Positions 16,722 to 26,314 of a DNA stretch of 64,000 nucleotides are shown in pieces. How positions within the stretch are numbered: position 1 is the first letter of the stretch; each line of letters opens with the position of its first letter. The DNA is from Dietzia natronolimnaea (GTDB taxonomy: Bacteria; Actinomycetota; Actinomycetes; Mycobacteriales; Mycobacteriaceae). Both the position numbers and the translations under genes were made by a program. The notes beneath the pieces were generated by a model, which searched no databases, was not told the origin of the DNA, and saw only the letters and a list, made by a program, of their open reading frames with translations. The stretch is taken from the NCBI RefSeq assembly GCF_002289575.1, contig NZ_NTGA01000012.1, positions 124,001-188,000 on the forward strand. The letters are read 5' to 3'.

Positions 16722-18119
16722 ATGGACGTAGCCATTGCGGCGGCAGACACCGCCTGGGTGCTCGCGGCCATGGTCGCGGTGGCCTTCATGGTCCCCGGCC
16801 TGGCCCTGTTCTACGGCGGCATGGTCAGCATCCGCAGCACGCTCAACATGATGATGATGACGATCGGCGCGGTCGCCGTGATGGCCGTGCTGTGGGTCCT
16901 GATCGGCTACTCGCTGACCTTCGGAGACTCGGTCGGGGGCGCGGGCCTGCTCGGCGACCCGCTCGAGTACCTGGGACTCCGGGGCATCATGGCCGAACCC
17001 GCGACCCCGGGCCTACCACCCGCCCTGTTCGCCGGGTTCCTGCTCCTGTTCGCGGGGATCACCGTCGCCCTGGTAGCCGGCGGCGTGGCGGACAGGATGC
17101 GCTTCTCCACCTGGCTCGTCTTTGCCGTCGTGTGGCCGGTGCTGGTGTTCTTCCCCGTGGCCCACTGGGTGTTCGCGTTCGATTCCGACGACGGTTCGGT
17201 CACGGGCGGGTGGATCGCCAACAATCTGGGGGCCATCGACCTGGCGGGCGGCACCGCGATCCACATCAACGCGGGGGTCGCGACCCTCGCCCTGGTGCTC
17301 GTGCTCGGCCGACGAGCCGGCTTCCCCGCGATCAGCAGGCCACACAGCGTCCCCCTGACGTTCCTCGGCGCCGGAATGCTCTTCGCCGGGTGGATCGGTT
17401 TCAACGCCGGCTCCGCCGTCGCCGCGGGCAACACGGCCGCGGTGGCCGCGCTCAACACCGTGGTCGCCGGACTGTGTGGCGCACTGGCCTGGATGATCAC
17501 CGAGCAGGTCCGCGCCAAGCACCCCACCACCCTCGGCGTGGCGTCCGGGCTCGTCGCCGGACTGGTGGGCATCACCCCGGCCGCCGCCGCGGTCAGCCCG
17601 CTCGGCGCCATCGCGATCGGCCTGATCTGCGGCGTGGTCTGCCACTACGCGGTGGGCCTGAAGTACCGCCTCGGGTACGACGACTCCCTCGACGTGGCCG
17701 GACTCCACATGGTCGCGGGCATCATCGGCACCCTGCTCATCGGTGTGATCGCCGATCCCGCCTCCCCGGCCGGTGAGGCGGGCCTGCTCTACGGTGGCGG
17801 GTTCGGGCAGCTCGGCGCCCAGACCCTGGCCACCGCGGCCGTCCTCGCCTACTCCTTCACCGTCACCCTGCTCATCGCCTTTGTCCTGGGCAAGACGATG
17901 GGCCTGCGGGTCACCGAGGAGGACGAACGGGAGGGCCTGGACAAGGCCTACCACCGCGAGATGGCGTACTTCCAGGACGTGCTCGAGAGCGACGGGCTCG
18001 AGGGCGGCGCACTCGAACCCGACGGGCTCGGGACCGACGCCGTGCCGGTCGGCGAGGCCGGGGAGACGGAGGCGGCCACGGCGTCGCCGTCCAGATCCTC
18101 GTCGTCCAGGTCCTCGTAG
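16722..18119 (+). CDS. amt: ammonium transporter (Amt family)
   Basis: 465-residue membrane channel with about 11 helices that conducts ammonia or ammonium (and methylammonium in many homologues). Signature regions: FYGGMVSIRSTLNMMMM, the first pore His in GGTAIHINAG, FAGWIGFNAGS and the second pore His in GLHMVAGIIGT. The cytoplasmic tail is extended and acidic, ending in a Ser-rich run (SRSSSSRSS), which may modulate PII docking. ATG 16722 has GAGGAAAGAG just upstream. It is divergent from the glutamine-synthetase-like operon; shared GlnR-like boxes in the 277-base gap suggest joint induction under nitrogen limitation. No glnK gene follows it; instead it converges on pntB. Confidence 0.93.
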   Translation: MDVAIAAADTAWVLAAMVAVAFMVPGLALFYGGMVSIRSTLNMMMMTIGAVAVMAVLWVLIGYSLTFGDSVGGAGLLGDPLEYLGLRGIMAEPATPGLPPALFAGFLLLFAGITVALVAGGVADRMRFSTWLVFAVVWPVLVFFPVAHWVFAFDSDDGSVTGGWIANNLGAIDLAGGTAIHINAGVATLALVLVLGRRAGFPAISRPHSVPLTFLGAGMLFAGWIGFNAGSAVAAGNTAAVAALNTVVAGLCGALAWMITEQVRAKHPTTLGVASGLVAGLVGITPAAAAVSPLGAIAIGLICGVVCHYAVGLKYRLGYDDSLDVAGLHMVAGIIGTLLIGVIADPASPAGEAGLLYGGGFGQLGAQTLATAAVLAYSFTVTLLIAFVLGKTMGLRVTEEDEREGLDKAYHREMAYFQDVLESDGLEGGALEPDGLGTDAVPVGEAGETEAATASPSRSSSSRSS

Positions 18120-18140
18120 TACAGGATCCTGCGACCGGCT

Positions 18141-19565
18141 CTACCCGCCCGCCCCGACAGGCTGCTCCTTGAGCGCGCCCAGGATGTCGTCGACACGGTC
18201 CTTGGCGTCGCCGAACAACATCTGGGTGTTGTCGCGGAAGAACAGGGGGTTCTGCACACCGGCGTACCCGGCGGCCATGGATCGCTTGAAGACGATCACG
18301 TCCGTCGCCTCCCATACGTGGAGCACGGGCATGCCCGCGATCGGGCTGCCGGGGTCCTCGGCGGCGTCCGGGTTGACGGTGTCGTTGGCACCGATCACCA
18401 GGACCACGTCGGTGTCCGAGAAGTCGTCGTTGATCTCGTCGAGCTCAAAGACGATGTCGTACGGCACCTTCGCCTCGGCGAGCAGCACGTTCATGTGACC
18501 GGGCAGGCGGCCCGCGACCGGGTGCACGGCGAAGCGCACATCCACGCCCCGCTCGCGCAGGGTGCGGGTGAGGTCGGCGACGGGGTACTGCGCCTGCGCG
18601 ACGGCCATGCCGTAGCCCGGGGCGATGATCACCTTCGAGGCGCCCGCCAGCAACTCGGCGGCGCCGGCGACGTCGATCTCGGTGTGTTCTCCGTGGTCCC
18701 TGCCCTCGCCCGAGGCGGCCTCGATACCGAAGCCTCCCAGGATGACCGAGATGAACGACCGGTTCATCGCCTTGCACATGATGTAGGACAGGTAGGCACC
18801 CGAGGATCCGACCAGTGCGCCGACGACGATGAGCAGGTCGTTGCCGAGCAGGAAGCCCGTCGCGGCCGCGGCCCACCCGGAGTACGAGTTGAGCATCGAG
18901 ACCACGACCGGCATGTCGCCGCCACCGATGCTCGCCACGAGGTGCCAGCCCAGGGCCAGCGCAAGGGCCGTGACCAGCGCGAGCATCCACAGCGCCGGCG
19001 TGACGACGAACGCGACGGTGAGGGCGACGAACGCCACCAGGATCCCGGCGTTGATGAGGTTCTTGCCCGGCAGCACCAGCGGCGCGGACTTCATCTTCGC
19101 CGACAGTTTGAGGTAGGCCACGATCGATCCGGTGAAGGTGATGGCGCCGATGAAGACGCCGATGAACACCTCGGCGTGGTGGATGTCCAGCAGCGCGCCG
19201 GAGAGGTCACCGTGCAGCTCGGGTTCGAGGTAACCGTTCCACCCCACGAGCACCGCGGCCAGGCCCACGAAGGAGTGCAGCAGGGCGATCAACTCGGGCA
19301 TCTCGGTCATCTGCACGCGCCGGGCACGCAGCAGCCCCAGCGTCGCGCCGATGAGCACCGCGACCACCATGAGGACGATCCCGGTGGTGGCGGGATGATG
19401 GTCGATCACCAGCGCGACGGTGGCCACGAGCGCCAGGGCCATGCCGGCGATGCCGAAGCTCAGGCCCCGGCGGGCGGTCTCGTGCTTGGACAGGCCGGCC
19501 AGGGACATGATGAACAGCAGCGCGGCGACGAGGTAGGCCGCGTTGGCGGCGGTCACGAGTGACAT
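18141..19565 (-). CDS. pntB: NAD(P) transhydrogenase beta subunit
   Basis: 474 residues, nine-helix membrane domain followed by the NADP-binding domain ([52 protein letters not shown]). With PntA it couples hydride transfer from NADH to NADP with proton entry, supplying NADPH. The first ATG (19565) is only one base from AGGAG; GTG 19556 (three codons in) has that AGGAG at a normal nine-base distance and may be the true start. The gene follows pntA with a 4-base gap. Confidence 0.94.
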   Translation of the reverse strand: MSLVTAANAAYLVAALLFIMSLAGLSKHETARRGLSFGIAGMALALVATVALVIDHHPATTGIVLMVVAVLIGATLGLLRARRVQMTEMPELIALLHSFVGLAAVLVGWNGYLEPELHGDLSGALLDIHHAEVFIGVFIGAITFTGSIVAYLKLSAKMKSAPLVLPGKNLINAGILVAFVALTVAFVVTPALWMLALVTALALALGWHLVASIGGGDMPVVVSMLNSYSGWAAAATGFLLGNDLLIVVGALVGSSGAYLSYIMCKAMNRSFISVILGGFGIEAASGEGRDHGEHTEIDVAGAAELLAGASKVIIAPGYGMAVAQAQYPVADLTRTLRERGVDVRFAVHPVAGRLPGHMNVLLAEAKVPYDIVFELDEINDDFSDTDVVLVIGANDTVNPDAAEDPGSPIAGMPVLHVWEATDVIVFKRSMAAGYAGVQNPLFFRDNTQMLFGDAKDRVDDILGALKEQPVGAGG

Positions 19566-19569
19566 CTCC

Positions 19570-21183
19570 TCAGGCTCCCTTCGAGAACATGCCGAGCATG
19601 CGGCGCGTCACGGCGAATCCGCCGAAGACGTTGATGGACGCGACGAGGATCGCGATGGTGGCCAGGACCTGACCGACGGTGTTGTCGATCCCGATCTGGA
19701 GCAGTGCGCCCACGACGATCACCCCGGAGATCGCGTTGGTCACCGACATGAGCGGGGTGTGCAGCGCGTGATGGACGTTGCCGATCACGTAGTACCCGAT
19801 CACGATCGCCAGGACGAACACCGTGATGTGGCGCGGGATGTCTCCGGGCGCGACTGCGGTGAGCAGAAGCAGCAGCGCCATCCCGGTGGCGATCAGGCCG
19901 AGCCTGGCCCGGGGGGAGAGCTTCTTCTTCTCCGCGGGCGGCTCGAGCGGTTCGGCGGCCGCCGCGGCGGGTGCCGCACTGACCTGCACCGGCGGCGGTG
20001 GCCACAGGACCTCACCGTCCCTGGCCACGGTCACCCCACGCTGGACGACGTCGTCCAGATCCAGCGCCCACCGCCCGTCCTTGTCCGGGGTGACCAGCTT
20101 GGTGAGGTTCACCAGGTTGGTGCCGTACAGCTGCGAGGCCTGTGCGGGCAGGCGTCCGGCCAGGTCGGTGTACCCGATGATCGTCACGCCGTTCTCGGTC
20201 ACCACCACCTCGTCCGCCACGCTGCCCTCGACGTTGCCGCCCTGGGCCGCGGCCATGTCCACGATGACCGATCCGCGCTTCATCGACGCCACGTCCGCGG
20301 CGGTGAGGAGCCGCGGCGCCGCCCGGCCCGGGATCAGCGCGGTGGTGATGACGATGTCCACGTCGGCCGCCTGGGCCGAGTACAGGGCCGCCGCCGCGCG
20401 GTCGTAGGCCTCGCTGGTCGCCTTGGCGTACCCGTCCGTGGAGACGACCTTCTCCTCGTCGGGGACCTCGACGGGCAGGTACTCGCCACCGATCGACTTG
20501 ACCTGGTCGGCCACCTCGGGGCGCGGATCGGTGGCGCGGACGATCGCGCCGAGGCTGCTGGCCGCACCGATCGCGGCCAGACCGGCCACGCCCGCACCGG
20601 CCACCAGCACTTTCGCCGGCGGGACCTTGCCCGCCGCGGTGACCTGTCCGGTGAAGAACCGACCGAAGTGGTGGGCGGCCTCGATCACCGCGCGGTAGCC
20701 GGCGATGTTGGCCATCGAGGACAGAACGTCCATCGACTGCGCGCGGGAGATCCGCGGGACCGCGTCCATCGCCAGGGCGGTGACCCCGCGCTCGGCCAGA
20801 ACGGACAGCAGCCGCTCGTTCTGGGCCGGCGCCAGGAGGCCGACGAGGGTGGCGCCCGGCCGCAGTCGCGCCACTTCGGTCTCGGTGGGGACGGCGACCT
20901 TCATCACGACGTCGCTCGACCAGGCGGTGTCGCCGTCGACCAGGTCGGCGCCGGCGTCGGCGTAGGCCGCGTCGGAGAACTCGGCGCGGGTTCCCGCCCC
21001 GCTCTCCACCACGACCCGGTATCCCAGGCCGATCAGCTTCCCGACGGTCGCCGGCGTGGCGGCCACCCGCCGCTCCGAGGGACCGGACTCGGCGACCACG
21101 CCGATCACCGAGGGGGCGGCGACGGGATCCGGCACCTCGGTCTGCGGGGACATATCGGGGATCTCTTCGAGGCTCGAGGCCAT
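19570..21183 (-). CDS. pntA: NAD(P) transhydrogenase alpha subunit (full length)
   Basis: 537 residues combining the soluble NAD-binding domain ([36 protein letters not shown]) with a C-terminal membrane part of four helices ([20 protein letters not shown] to [12 protein letters not shown]), joined by an Ala/Pro-rich linker. Many bacteria split this into PntAA and PntAB; here it is one chain as in E. coli. ATG 21183 has AAGGAA upstream; an internal ATG ten codons later is a weaker alternative. It forms an operon with pntB. Confidence 0.94.
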   Translation of the reverse strand: MASSLEEIPDMSPQTEVPDPVAAPSVIGVVAESGPSERRVAATPATVGKLIGLGYRVVVESGAGTRAEFSDAAYADAGADLVDGDTAWSSDVVMKVAVPTETEVARLRPGATLVGLLAPAQNERLLSVLAERGVTALAMDAVPRISRAQSMDVLSSMANIAGYRAVIEAAHHFGRFFTGQVTAAGKVPPAKVLVAGAGVAGLAAIGAASSLGAIVRATDPRPEVADQVKSIGGEYLPVEVPDEEKVVSTDGYAKATSEAYDRAAAALYSAQAADVDIVITTALIPGRAAPRLLTAADVASMKRGSVIVDMAAAQGGNVEGSVADEVVVTENGVTIIGYTDLAGRLPAQASQLYGTNLVNLTKLVTPDKDGRWALDLDDVVQRGVTVARDGEVLWPPPPVQVSAAPAAAAAEPLEPPAEKKKLSPRARLGLIATGMALLLLLTAVAPGDIPRHITVFVLAIVIGYYVIGNVHHALHTPLMSVTNAISGVIVVGALLQIGIDNTVGQVLATIAILVASINVFGGFAVTRRMLGMFSKGA

Positions 21184-21633
21184 GGGGGTTCCTTCGACAG
21201 GATTGTGGAAGACAGCGGTGTGACGAAGCGACGCAGGTGGACCGACACGACCGACCACGGACGATGTCCGATCCTTACACGGTGTCCGGCCTCGGCGTGG
21301 GGCCATCCGGGATCGGGCCGGAAACCGGTCTCAAGCCTTCCATCACGGGCGAACTGCTCGATGCGAGCCGGGGTACGAGCTCGCGGGCAGGGCGGGCGAG
21401 AGGGTGCTCTCTGCTCCGTCCACCCGGATGGCGATCCTCTCCGGGGCTCGGCATGGTGGTGCCGCTCTCCGGGAGAACGTCTGGGTGAGCTTACGACACG
21501 ACGAAAATTGAACTTGATTCAGGTGGGGTGGGCACGGTCTGCCCACTGCCCCGCCGGAGCTCTTTCGCACCCGGAAATGCACGAAGCCGGCCTCTCGGCC
21601 GGCTCCCGGGCAACCGCGGCTGCACTCGATGTG
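21184..21633. other. non-coding gap between pntA and tRNA-Leu
   Basis: 450 bases without a convincing gene on either strand. It should contain the pntA promoter near its left end. Two hairpins lie near its right end: GTGGGCA/TGCCCAC (21528-21546) and a stronger one at 21585-21604, listed separately. Short open frames here have no recognisable product. Confidence 0.5.
21585..21604 (-). terminator. hairpin terminator downstream of tRNA-Leu
   Basis: Perfect 8-bp stem AGCCGGCC/GGCCGGCT with loop TCTC, about 30 bases past the 3' end of the minus-strand tRNA-Leu. No U-run, as is common in high-GC actinobacteria. Confidence 0.6.
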
Positions 21634-21716
21634 TGGGCGAAGGGGGACTTGAACCCCCACGTCCCGAAGGACACTGGCACCTGAAGCCAGCGCGTCTGCC
21701 ATTCCGCCACTCGCCC
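21634..21716 (-). tRNA. tRNA-Leu (anticodon CAG)
   Basis: 83-nt class II tRNA. Acceptor GGGCGAG pairs with TTCGCCC (one G-U), D-arm GTGGCGGAATGGCAGACGC, anticodon stem CTGGC-TTCAGGT-GCCAG giving CAG, long variable arm around TGTCCTTCGGGACG, T-arm GGGGG-TTCAAGT-CCCCC, discriminator A. CCA is not encoded. A leucine tRNA next to fhaA is also found in mycobacteria. Confidence 0.95.
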
Positions 21717-21831
21717 GAGTAACGCCCGGATACGTTAACACGGGCCACACCGGCCGAACTAATCCGCTGGTGGAGCACGGTCACCCGGCCCCCGCGGTTC
21801 TCGGAGGCGTGCTTCGGGCCGCTCCCGCCTC

Positions 21832-21837
21832 TATGAT
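21832..21837 (+). promoter_or_regulatory. candidate -10 for the fhaA-pknB operon
   Basis: TATGAT in the 210-base gap upstream of fhaA, 90 bases before its start. No clear -35 is visible at 17-18 bases, so the assignment is tentative. Confidence 0.35.
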
Positions 21838-21926
21838 CGACCGGATGCCGCCCACTCCAGTGGCGGGGCAGAGGAACCAGACGCACACCGCGTACCCGGG
21901 CACACACCACAGAAGAGGAGGCACTC

Positions 21927-22805
21927 ATGGGCATCGTCGGCAAGTTCGAACGCACACTCCAGGGTGCGGTGGGGGACGCCTTCGCCCGACTCTTCGGTGG
22001 CAAGGTGGTCGCGGCCGAGGTGGAGTCACAGCTGCGCAGGCAGGCGGAGGCCTCGCTCAAGGTGGTCGACGGTCACCTGCTGGTATCCAACAGCTACACC
22101 ATCACCCTCGCCCGGTCGGACTACGCGTCCTTCACGGAGGACGAGGCCCTGGCCGTCAAGACCTTCTCCCGCCACCTCTCGGATCACATCGCGGAGCAGG
22201 GATGGGAGACCTACGGCCCGGTCACGGTCACGTTCGTCGAGCGCGACGACCTCCATACCGGGCAGCTGCGCATCAACGGGGTCGTGGACCCCGACGCCGT
22301 CCCCTTCCACATCTCGGCCGCCGCGCCGGCACCGGCACCGGGCCATCCGGCCCCGTCGTCACCGGTCCCCGCGCCGCCGGACGCCAGTCAGGAGAGACAA
22401 CCCATGCAGGCACCCGCCTCGAACTATCCCGTCGCCACCCGCTCCGGGTCCGCAGGCCAGAGCACCGGGTGGGGCGGTCCGTCCGACGCCCCCACGCAGA
22501 TCACCCAGGGACGCGCCTCGCTCTCGGTGACACTGCACCTCGAGGACGGATCCGGTCGGACGTTCCGCCTCCAGCGCGGCTCCAACCTGCTAGGACGCGG
22601 CCAGGACGCCGCCTTCCGCCTGCCGGACACCGGGGTGTCCCGGCAACACGCGGACATCCACTTCGACGGCCGCGAGGCGGTTCTGTCCGACCTGGGCTCC
22701 ACCAACGGGACCACGGTCAACGAGGGCCCCGTGCAGGACTGGCAGCTGGCGGACGGCGACGTGATCCGGGTAGGACACTCGGAGATCACCGTCCGGTTCG
22801 ACTAG
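21927..22805 (+). CDS. fhaA: FHA domain protein FhaA (DUF3662 plus FHA)
   Basis: 292 residues. N-terminal DUF3662 domain (MGIVGKFERTLQGAVGDAF, VESQLRRQAEASL), a Pro/Ala/Gln-rich linker at ~125-195, and a C-terminal FHA domain with the phosphothreonine-binding signature LLGRGQDAAFRLPD, SRQHADIHF and DLGSTNGTTVN. In mycobacteria FhaA binds phosphorylated MviN and is a PknB substrate that tunes peptidoglycan synthesis at the pole and septum. First gene of the plus-strand cluster running to pknB. Confidence 0.94.
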   Translation: MGIVGKFERTLQGAVGDAFARLFGGKVVAAEVESQLRRQAEASLKVVDGHLLVSNSYTITLARSDYASFTEDEALAVKTFSRHLSDHIAEQGWETYGPVTVTFVERDDLHTGQLRINGVVDPDAVPFHISAAAPAPAPGHPAPSSPVPAPPDASQERQPMQAPASNYPVATRSGSAGQSTGWGGPSDAPTQITQGRASLSVTLHLEDGSGRTFRLQRGSNLLGRGQDAAFRLPDTGVSRQHADIHFDGREAVLSDLGSTNGTTVNEGPVQDWQLADGDVIRVGHSEITVRFD

Positions 22806-22821
22806 CCTCGACAGGCATGGA

Positions 22822-22841
22822 CCCCCGGGAACCGCCGGGGG
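22822..22841 (+). terminator. intercistronic hairpin between fhaA and fhaB
   Basis: CCCCCGG-GAACCG-CCGGGGG, a perfect 7-bp GC stem in the 86-base gap. It could partly terminate or stabilise the transcript and lower downstream expression relative to fhaA. Confidence 0.4.
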
Positions 22842-22891
22842 CGATCACACGTTGCCCGAGGTGACCTGACCGGAGAGGGAGGACCGAACTC

Positions 22892-23350
22892 GTGCAGGGA
22901 CTCGTTCTGCAACTCTCGCGTGGCCTCCTCCTGGCGATGCTGTGGCTGTTCATCTACCTCGTCCTTCGGGCCCTGAAGACCGATGTCTTCGGCAACGTCG
23001 GGATGAGATCGGGTGGCCAGGGTGAGCGTCGTGGTGGATTCCTCGGCCGCGGCACCAAAGCGATACGCCACCTCGTCGTCACCCAGGGCGCCCTGGCCGG
23101 GACCCGCATCACCCTGTCCGAGCAGCCGGTCCTGCTCGGCCGCGCCGACTCGTGCACGTTGGTGATCGACGACGACTACGCGTCCAACCAGCACGCCAGA
23201 CTGTCCCCCCACGGGCCGGACTGGTTCCTCGAGGACCTGGGTTCGACCAACGGCACCTATCTGGACAGATCGCGGGTGACCACGCCGGTCAAGGTGGCCG
23301 CGGGCACGCCGATCCGGATCGGCAAGACCGTGATCGAGCTGCGCGCGTGA
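22892..23350 (+). CDS. fhaB: FHA domain protein FhaB/FipA
   Basis: 152 residues from GTG 22892. One N-terminal membrane helix (LSRGLLLAMLWLFIYLVLRAL), then an FHA domain (VLLGRADSCTLVIDD, SNQHARLSP, DLGSTNGTYLDR). The mycobacterial counterpart (FipA) is a PknA/PknB target that links FtsZ and FtsQ at the septum. Its stop overlaps the pstP start by four bases (GTGA). Confidence 0.93.
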   Translation: MQGLVLQLSRGLLLAMLWLFIYLVLRALKTDVFGNVGMRSGGQGERRGGFLGRGTKAIRHLVVTQGALAGTRITLSEQPVLLGRADSCTLVIDDDYASNQHARLSPHGPDWFLEDLGSTNGTYLDRSRVTTPVKVAAGTPIRIGKTVIELRA

Positions 23351-24861
23351 CCCCGTCGCTCAGCTACGCCGCCCGCTCCCACACGGGGATGGTGCGCGAG
23401 AACAACGAGGACTCCGCCTACGCCGCTCCCCGCGTCCTCGTATTGGCCGACGGGATGGGAGGCCACGCCGCGGGCGAGCTGGCCAGTCAGATCATGGTCG
23501 CGACCCTGGCCAGGCTCGACGAGGACCAACCCGGTTCCGACCTCGCCGGCGCGCTCAGCCGCGCGATGAACGAGGGCAACCGGGCGATCGCCGCGCACGT
23601 CGAGGCGCATCCGGAGGCCGACGGCATGGGCTGCACGCTGACCGCCCTGCTCTTCGACGGGCGACGCATGGGGCTGCTCCACGTGGGCGACTCACGCGCG
23701 TACCTGCTCCGCGACGGCGTCCTCACTCAGATCACCAAGGACGACACCTTCGTCCAGTCGCTCGTGGACCGCGGCGAGCTCACCGCCGAGGAAGCCCACG
23801 TGCACCCGCGACGCTCGCTCATCCTCAAGGCCCTCACCGGCGAGCCCGTCGAGCCCACCACCGCCGTCCGGGAAGCCCGGGTGGGAGATCGCTACCTCCT
23901 CTGCTCGGACGGCCTGTCCGACCCGGTGAGCACCGAGACCATCGCCGAGACCCTCGCCACCGGATCCGCCGACGCCGCCGCCGAGCGACTGGTCCAGCTC
24001 GCGCTGCGCTCCGGAGGGCCCGACAACGTGACGGTCGTCGTGGCCGACGTGGTCGACTCCCCCCGCGGCGGCTCGATCGTGCCCGTGGTCGTGGGCGCGG
24101 CCTCGACGGACGAGCCCGGCGAGATCGCCGTCAACGCCGACACCGCCGCCGGCCGGGCCGCGGCCTTCTCCCGTGCCCAGGTCGCCTCTCAGAACGGCAC
24201 GGGAGGCGCCGAGGACAAGGCCGACGAGGGGACGCCGGCCGGGAGCACGGAGCAGCGAGCCGCAGACGAGTCGGACCCCGCCGCCCCCCGCGGCACCCGC
24301 TGGCGTTTCGCGGTGAGCGTCGTCGGGGTGATCGTGCTGATCGCGGGACTCGTCGGGGTCTCTGCGCTGCTCGTGCGGAGCAACTACTTCGTCGCCGAGG
24401 AGGACAGCCAGGTGGTGGTGAAGCGCGGCATCTCGGGCGAGGTCTTCGGCATCTCCCTCGCCTCCGTCAGTCAGAAGGCCTGTCTGACCGACGACGACGA
24501 GCTCACCCTTCACGACGCCGGGACGCTCCCGTCGCCCTGCAACGTCTTCACCATCGGCGATCTGAGCGAGCCGGCCCGCGAATCGGTGCGGGCGGGAATG
24601 CCGTCGGGCAGCCTCGCGGACGCCAGGGCCCAGATCTTCCGACTCGCCCAGGACAACCTGCTGCCGCCGTGTGCGCCCCGGCGCGACGGGGGCAGGACCA
24701 CGGACCCGGCGGAGACCATCACCTCGCCGTCGCCCACCACCACGTCGCCCACCACGTCTCCCGGCTCCGCCCCGGAACAGTCCCCCGAGCGCTCTCCCGA
24801 ACCCACTCCACGCCCCTCCCCGGCCCCCGTGCCGGGAGTCGACTGCCGGGCGGTGAGCTGA
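23347..24861 (+). CDS. pstP: PP2C-type Ser/Thr protein phosphatase
   Basis: 504 residues from GTG 23347. Cytosolic PPM catalytic domain with metal-binding motifs RENNEDSAYA, VLADGMGGHAAGE, GLLHVGDSRAYLLR and SGGPDNVTVVVADV. A single membrane helix (FAVSVVGVIVLIAGLVGVSA) is at ~315-340, followed by an extracytoplasmic region and a Pro/Ser/Thr-rich tail. It reverses phosphorylation by PknA and PknB and acts on the FHA proteins and PbpA. The open frame extends upstream inside fhaB, but homology begins at VTPSLSYAARSHTGMVRE. Confidence 0.94.
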   Translation: MTPSLSYAARSHTGMVRENNEDSAYAAPRVLVLADGMGGHAAGELASQIMVATLARLDEDQPGSDLAGALSRAMNEGNRAIAAHVEAHPEADGMGCTLTALLFDGRRMGLLHVGDSRAYLLRDGVLTQITKDDTFVQSLVDRGELTAEEAHVHPRRSLILKALTGEPVEPTTAVREARVGDRYLLCSDGLSDPVSTETIAETLATGSADAAAERLVQLALRSGGPDNVTVVVADVVDSPRGGSIVPVVVGAASTDEPGEIAVNADTAAGRAAAFSRAQVASQNGTGGAEDKADEGTPAGSTEQRAADESDPAAPRGTRWRFAVSVVGVIVLIAGLVGVSALLVRSNYFVAEEDSQVVVKRGISGEVFGISLASVSQKACLTDDDELTLHDAGTLPSPCNVFTIGDLSEPARESVRAGMPSGSLADARAQIFRLAQDNLLPPCAPRRDGGRTTDPAETITSPSPTTTSPTTSPGSAPEQSPERSPEPTPRPSPAPVPGVDCRAVS

Positions 24862-24864
24862 CCT

Positions 24865-26307
24865 GTGACCACCCCCGCATCCGGAACGCCCGCGGTCACC
24901 GTCCCGCCCCGCCGTGGCAAGGAACTCGTCCTCCTCGTCGCCGCGTCGGTGATCGTCGGATTCTCCCTGTTCCTCGTCCAACTGGCCCAGGAGCAGGAAC
25001 TGAGCCTGACCCTGATCTGGCTGACCCTGGCCTACCTCGGCCTGTGCGGGGTGGCGCATCTGCTGATCCGGTGGTTGGCGCCGTACTCGGACCCCGTGCT
25101 TCTCCCGGCCGTCGCCCTCCTCAACGGCCTCGGTCTGGTGCTCATCTACCGCCTCGACCTGGCCTACGCGGCGCGCGCCGTGGCCAACGGCAACGACCCG
25201 CCGGGGATGGACGTCACCAGGCAGTTGCTCTGGACGCTGATCGGCCTGGCCTTCATGGCGGCCGTGTTGTACTTCCTCCGCGACCACCGGGTGCTGTCCC
25301 GGTACGGCTACACCATGGGCTTCTCCGGCCTGGTGTTGTTGGCGATCCCGGCAGTCCTCCCCGCCCGGTTCTCCGAGATCAACGGCGCCAAGAACTGGAT
25401 CATCCTGCCCGGCTTCACGATCCAGCCCGGCGAGTTCGCCAAGATCCTGCTCATCATCTTCTTCGCCTCGATCCTGGTCGAGAAGCGTGAGTTGTTCACC
25501 AGCGCCGGGCGTCGCATCCTCGGCGTGGACCTGCCCCGCGGGCGGGACCTCGGGCCGATCATCGTGGCGTGGTTCCTCTCCCTGGGCGTGCTGGTGTTCA
25601 ACACGGACCTGGGAATGGCGCTGCTGCTCTTCGCCACCGTGCTGACCATGCTGTACGTGGCCACCGAGCGGGTCAGCTGGCTGCTCATCGGCGTCGTCCT
25701 CGTGGGCATCGGGGGCGTGTTGGCCTACGCCCTGTTCGGCCACGTGCGGGTGCGGTTCCAGATCTGGCAGGACCCCTTCGCCTACTTCGACACCGGCGGT
25801 TACCAGAGCTCACAGGCCCTGTTCGGGCTCGCCTCGGGGGGCATGGGCGGCACCGGGCTCGGCAACGGGCGGCCGGACCAGGTGCCGTTCGCGGGCACCG
25901 ACTTCATCACCTCCACGATCGGTGAGGAGCTGGGCCTGATCGGCCTCGCGGCCGTGCTGATGATCTACGCGATCGTCGTCCTGCGAGGGATCCGGGTGGG
26001 CCTGACCATCAGGGACAGCTTCGGCAAGCTGGTCGCAGTCGGCCTGGCGTTCACCGTCGCCATCCAGGTCTTCGTGGTGGTCGGCGGGGTCTCCACCCTC
26101 ATCCCGCTCACCGGGCTCACCCTGCCGTTCATGGCCTACGGCGGGTCGAGCCTCCTCGCCAACTACGCCCTGTTGGCCATCCTGCTCCGGCTGTCGCATG
26201 ACGCCCGTCGGCCGATGCCCACCCCGCGTCAGACACCCGCCCTCGCCGAGGCGGCCACCGGCATGATGCGGACCCCGCTGCTGGCCCGCGTCCGGAAGGC
26301 CGGGTGA
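24865..26307 (+). CDS. rodA: SEDS-family peptidoglycan glycosyltransferase RodA
   Basis: 480 residues with about 12 membrane helices, FtsW/RodA/SpoVE family. Typical segments: INGAKNWIILPGFTIQPGEF, ILVFNTDLGMALLLF-like VFNTDLGMALLLFATV, GVSTLIPLTGLTLPFMAYGG. It polymerises lipid II glycan strands for elongation together with the class B PBP encoded next. GTG 24865 follows the pstP stop by three bases. Confidence 0.94.
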   Translation: MTTPASGTPAVTVPPRRGKELVLLVAASVIVGFSLFLVQLAQEQELSLTLIWLTLAYLGLCGVAHLLIRWLAPYSDPVLLPAVALLNGLGLVLIYRLDLAYAARAVANGNDPPGMDVTRQLLWTLIGLAFMAAVLYFLRDHRVLSRYGYTMGFSGLVLLAIPAVLPARFSEINGAKNWIILPGFTIQPGEFAKILLIIFFASILVEKRELFTSAGRRILGVDLPRGRDLGPIIVAWFLSLGVLVFNTDLGMALLLFATVLTMLYVATERVSWLLIGVVLVGIGGVLAYALFGHVRVRFQIWQDPFAYFDTGGYQSSQALFGLASGGMGGTGLGNGRPDQVPFAGTDFITSTIGEELGLIGLAAVLMIYAIVVLRGIRVGLTIRDSFGKLVAVGLAFTVAIQVFVVVGGVSTLIPLTGLTLPFMAYGGSSLLANYALLAILLRLSHDARRPMPTPRQTPALAEAATGMMRTPLLARVRKAG

Positions 26308-26314
26308 GTGCCGG

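Noticed and set aside
21184-21633. Small open frames in the pntA to tRNA-Leu gap
   Set aside because: No ribosome site, conserved motif or matching codon usage; the region reads as promoter plus hairpins.
19543-21684. 713-codon plus-strand frame opposite pntA, reaching into tRNA-Leu
   Set aside because: Antisense to pntA and crosses a tRNA; no domain recognised.
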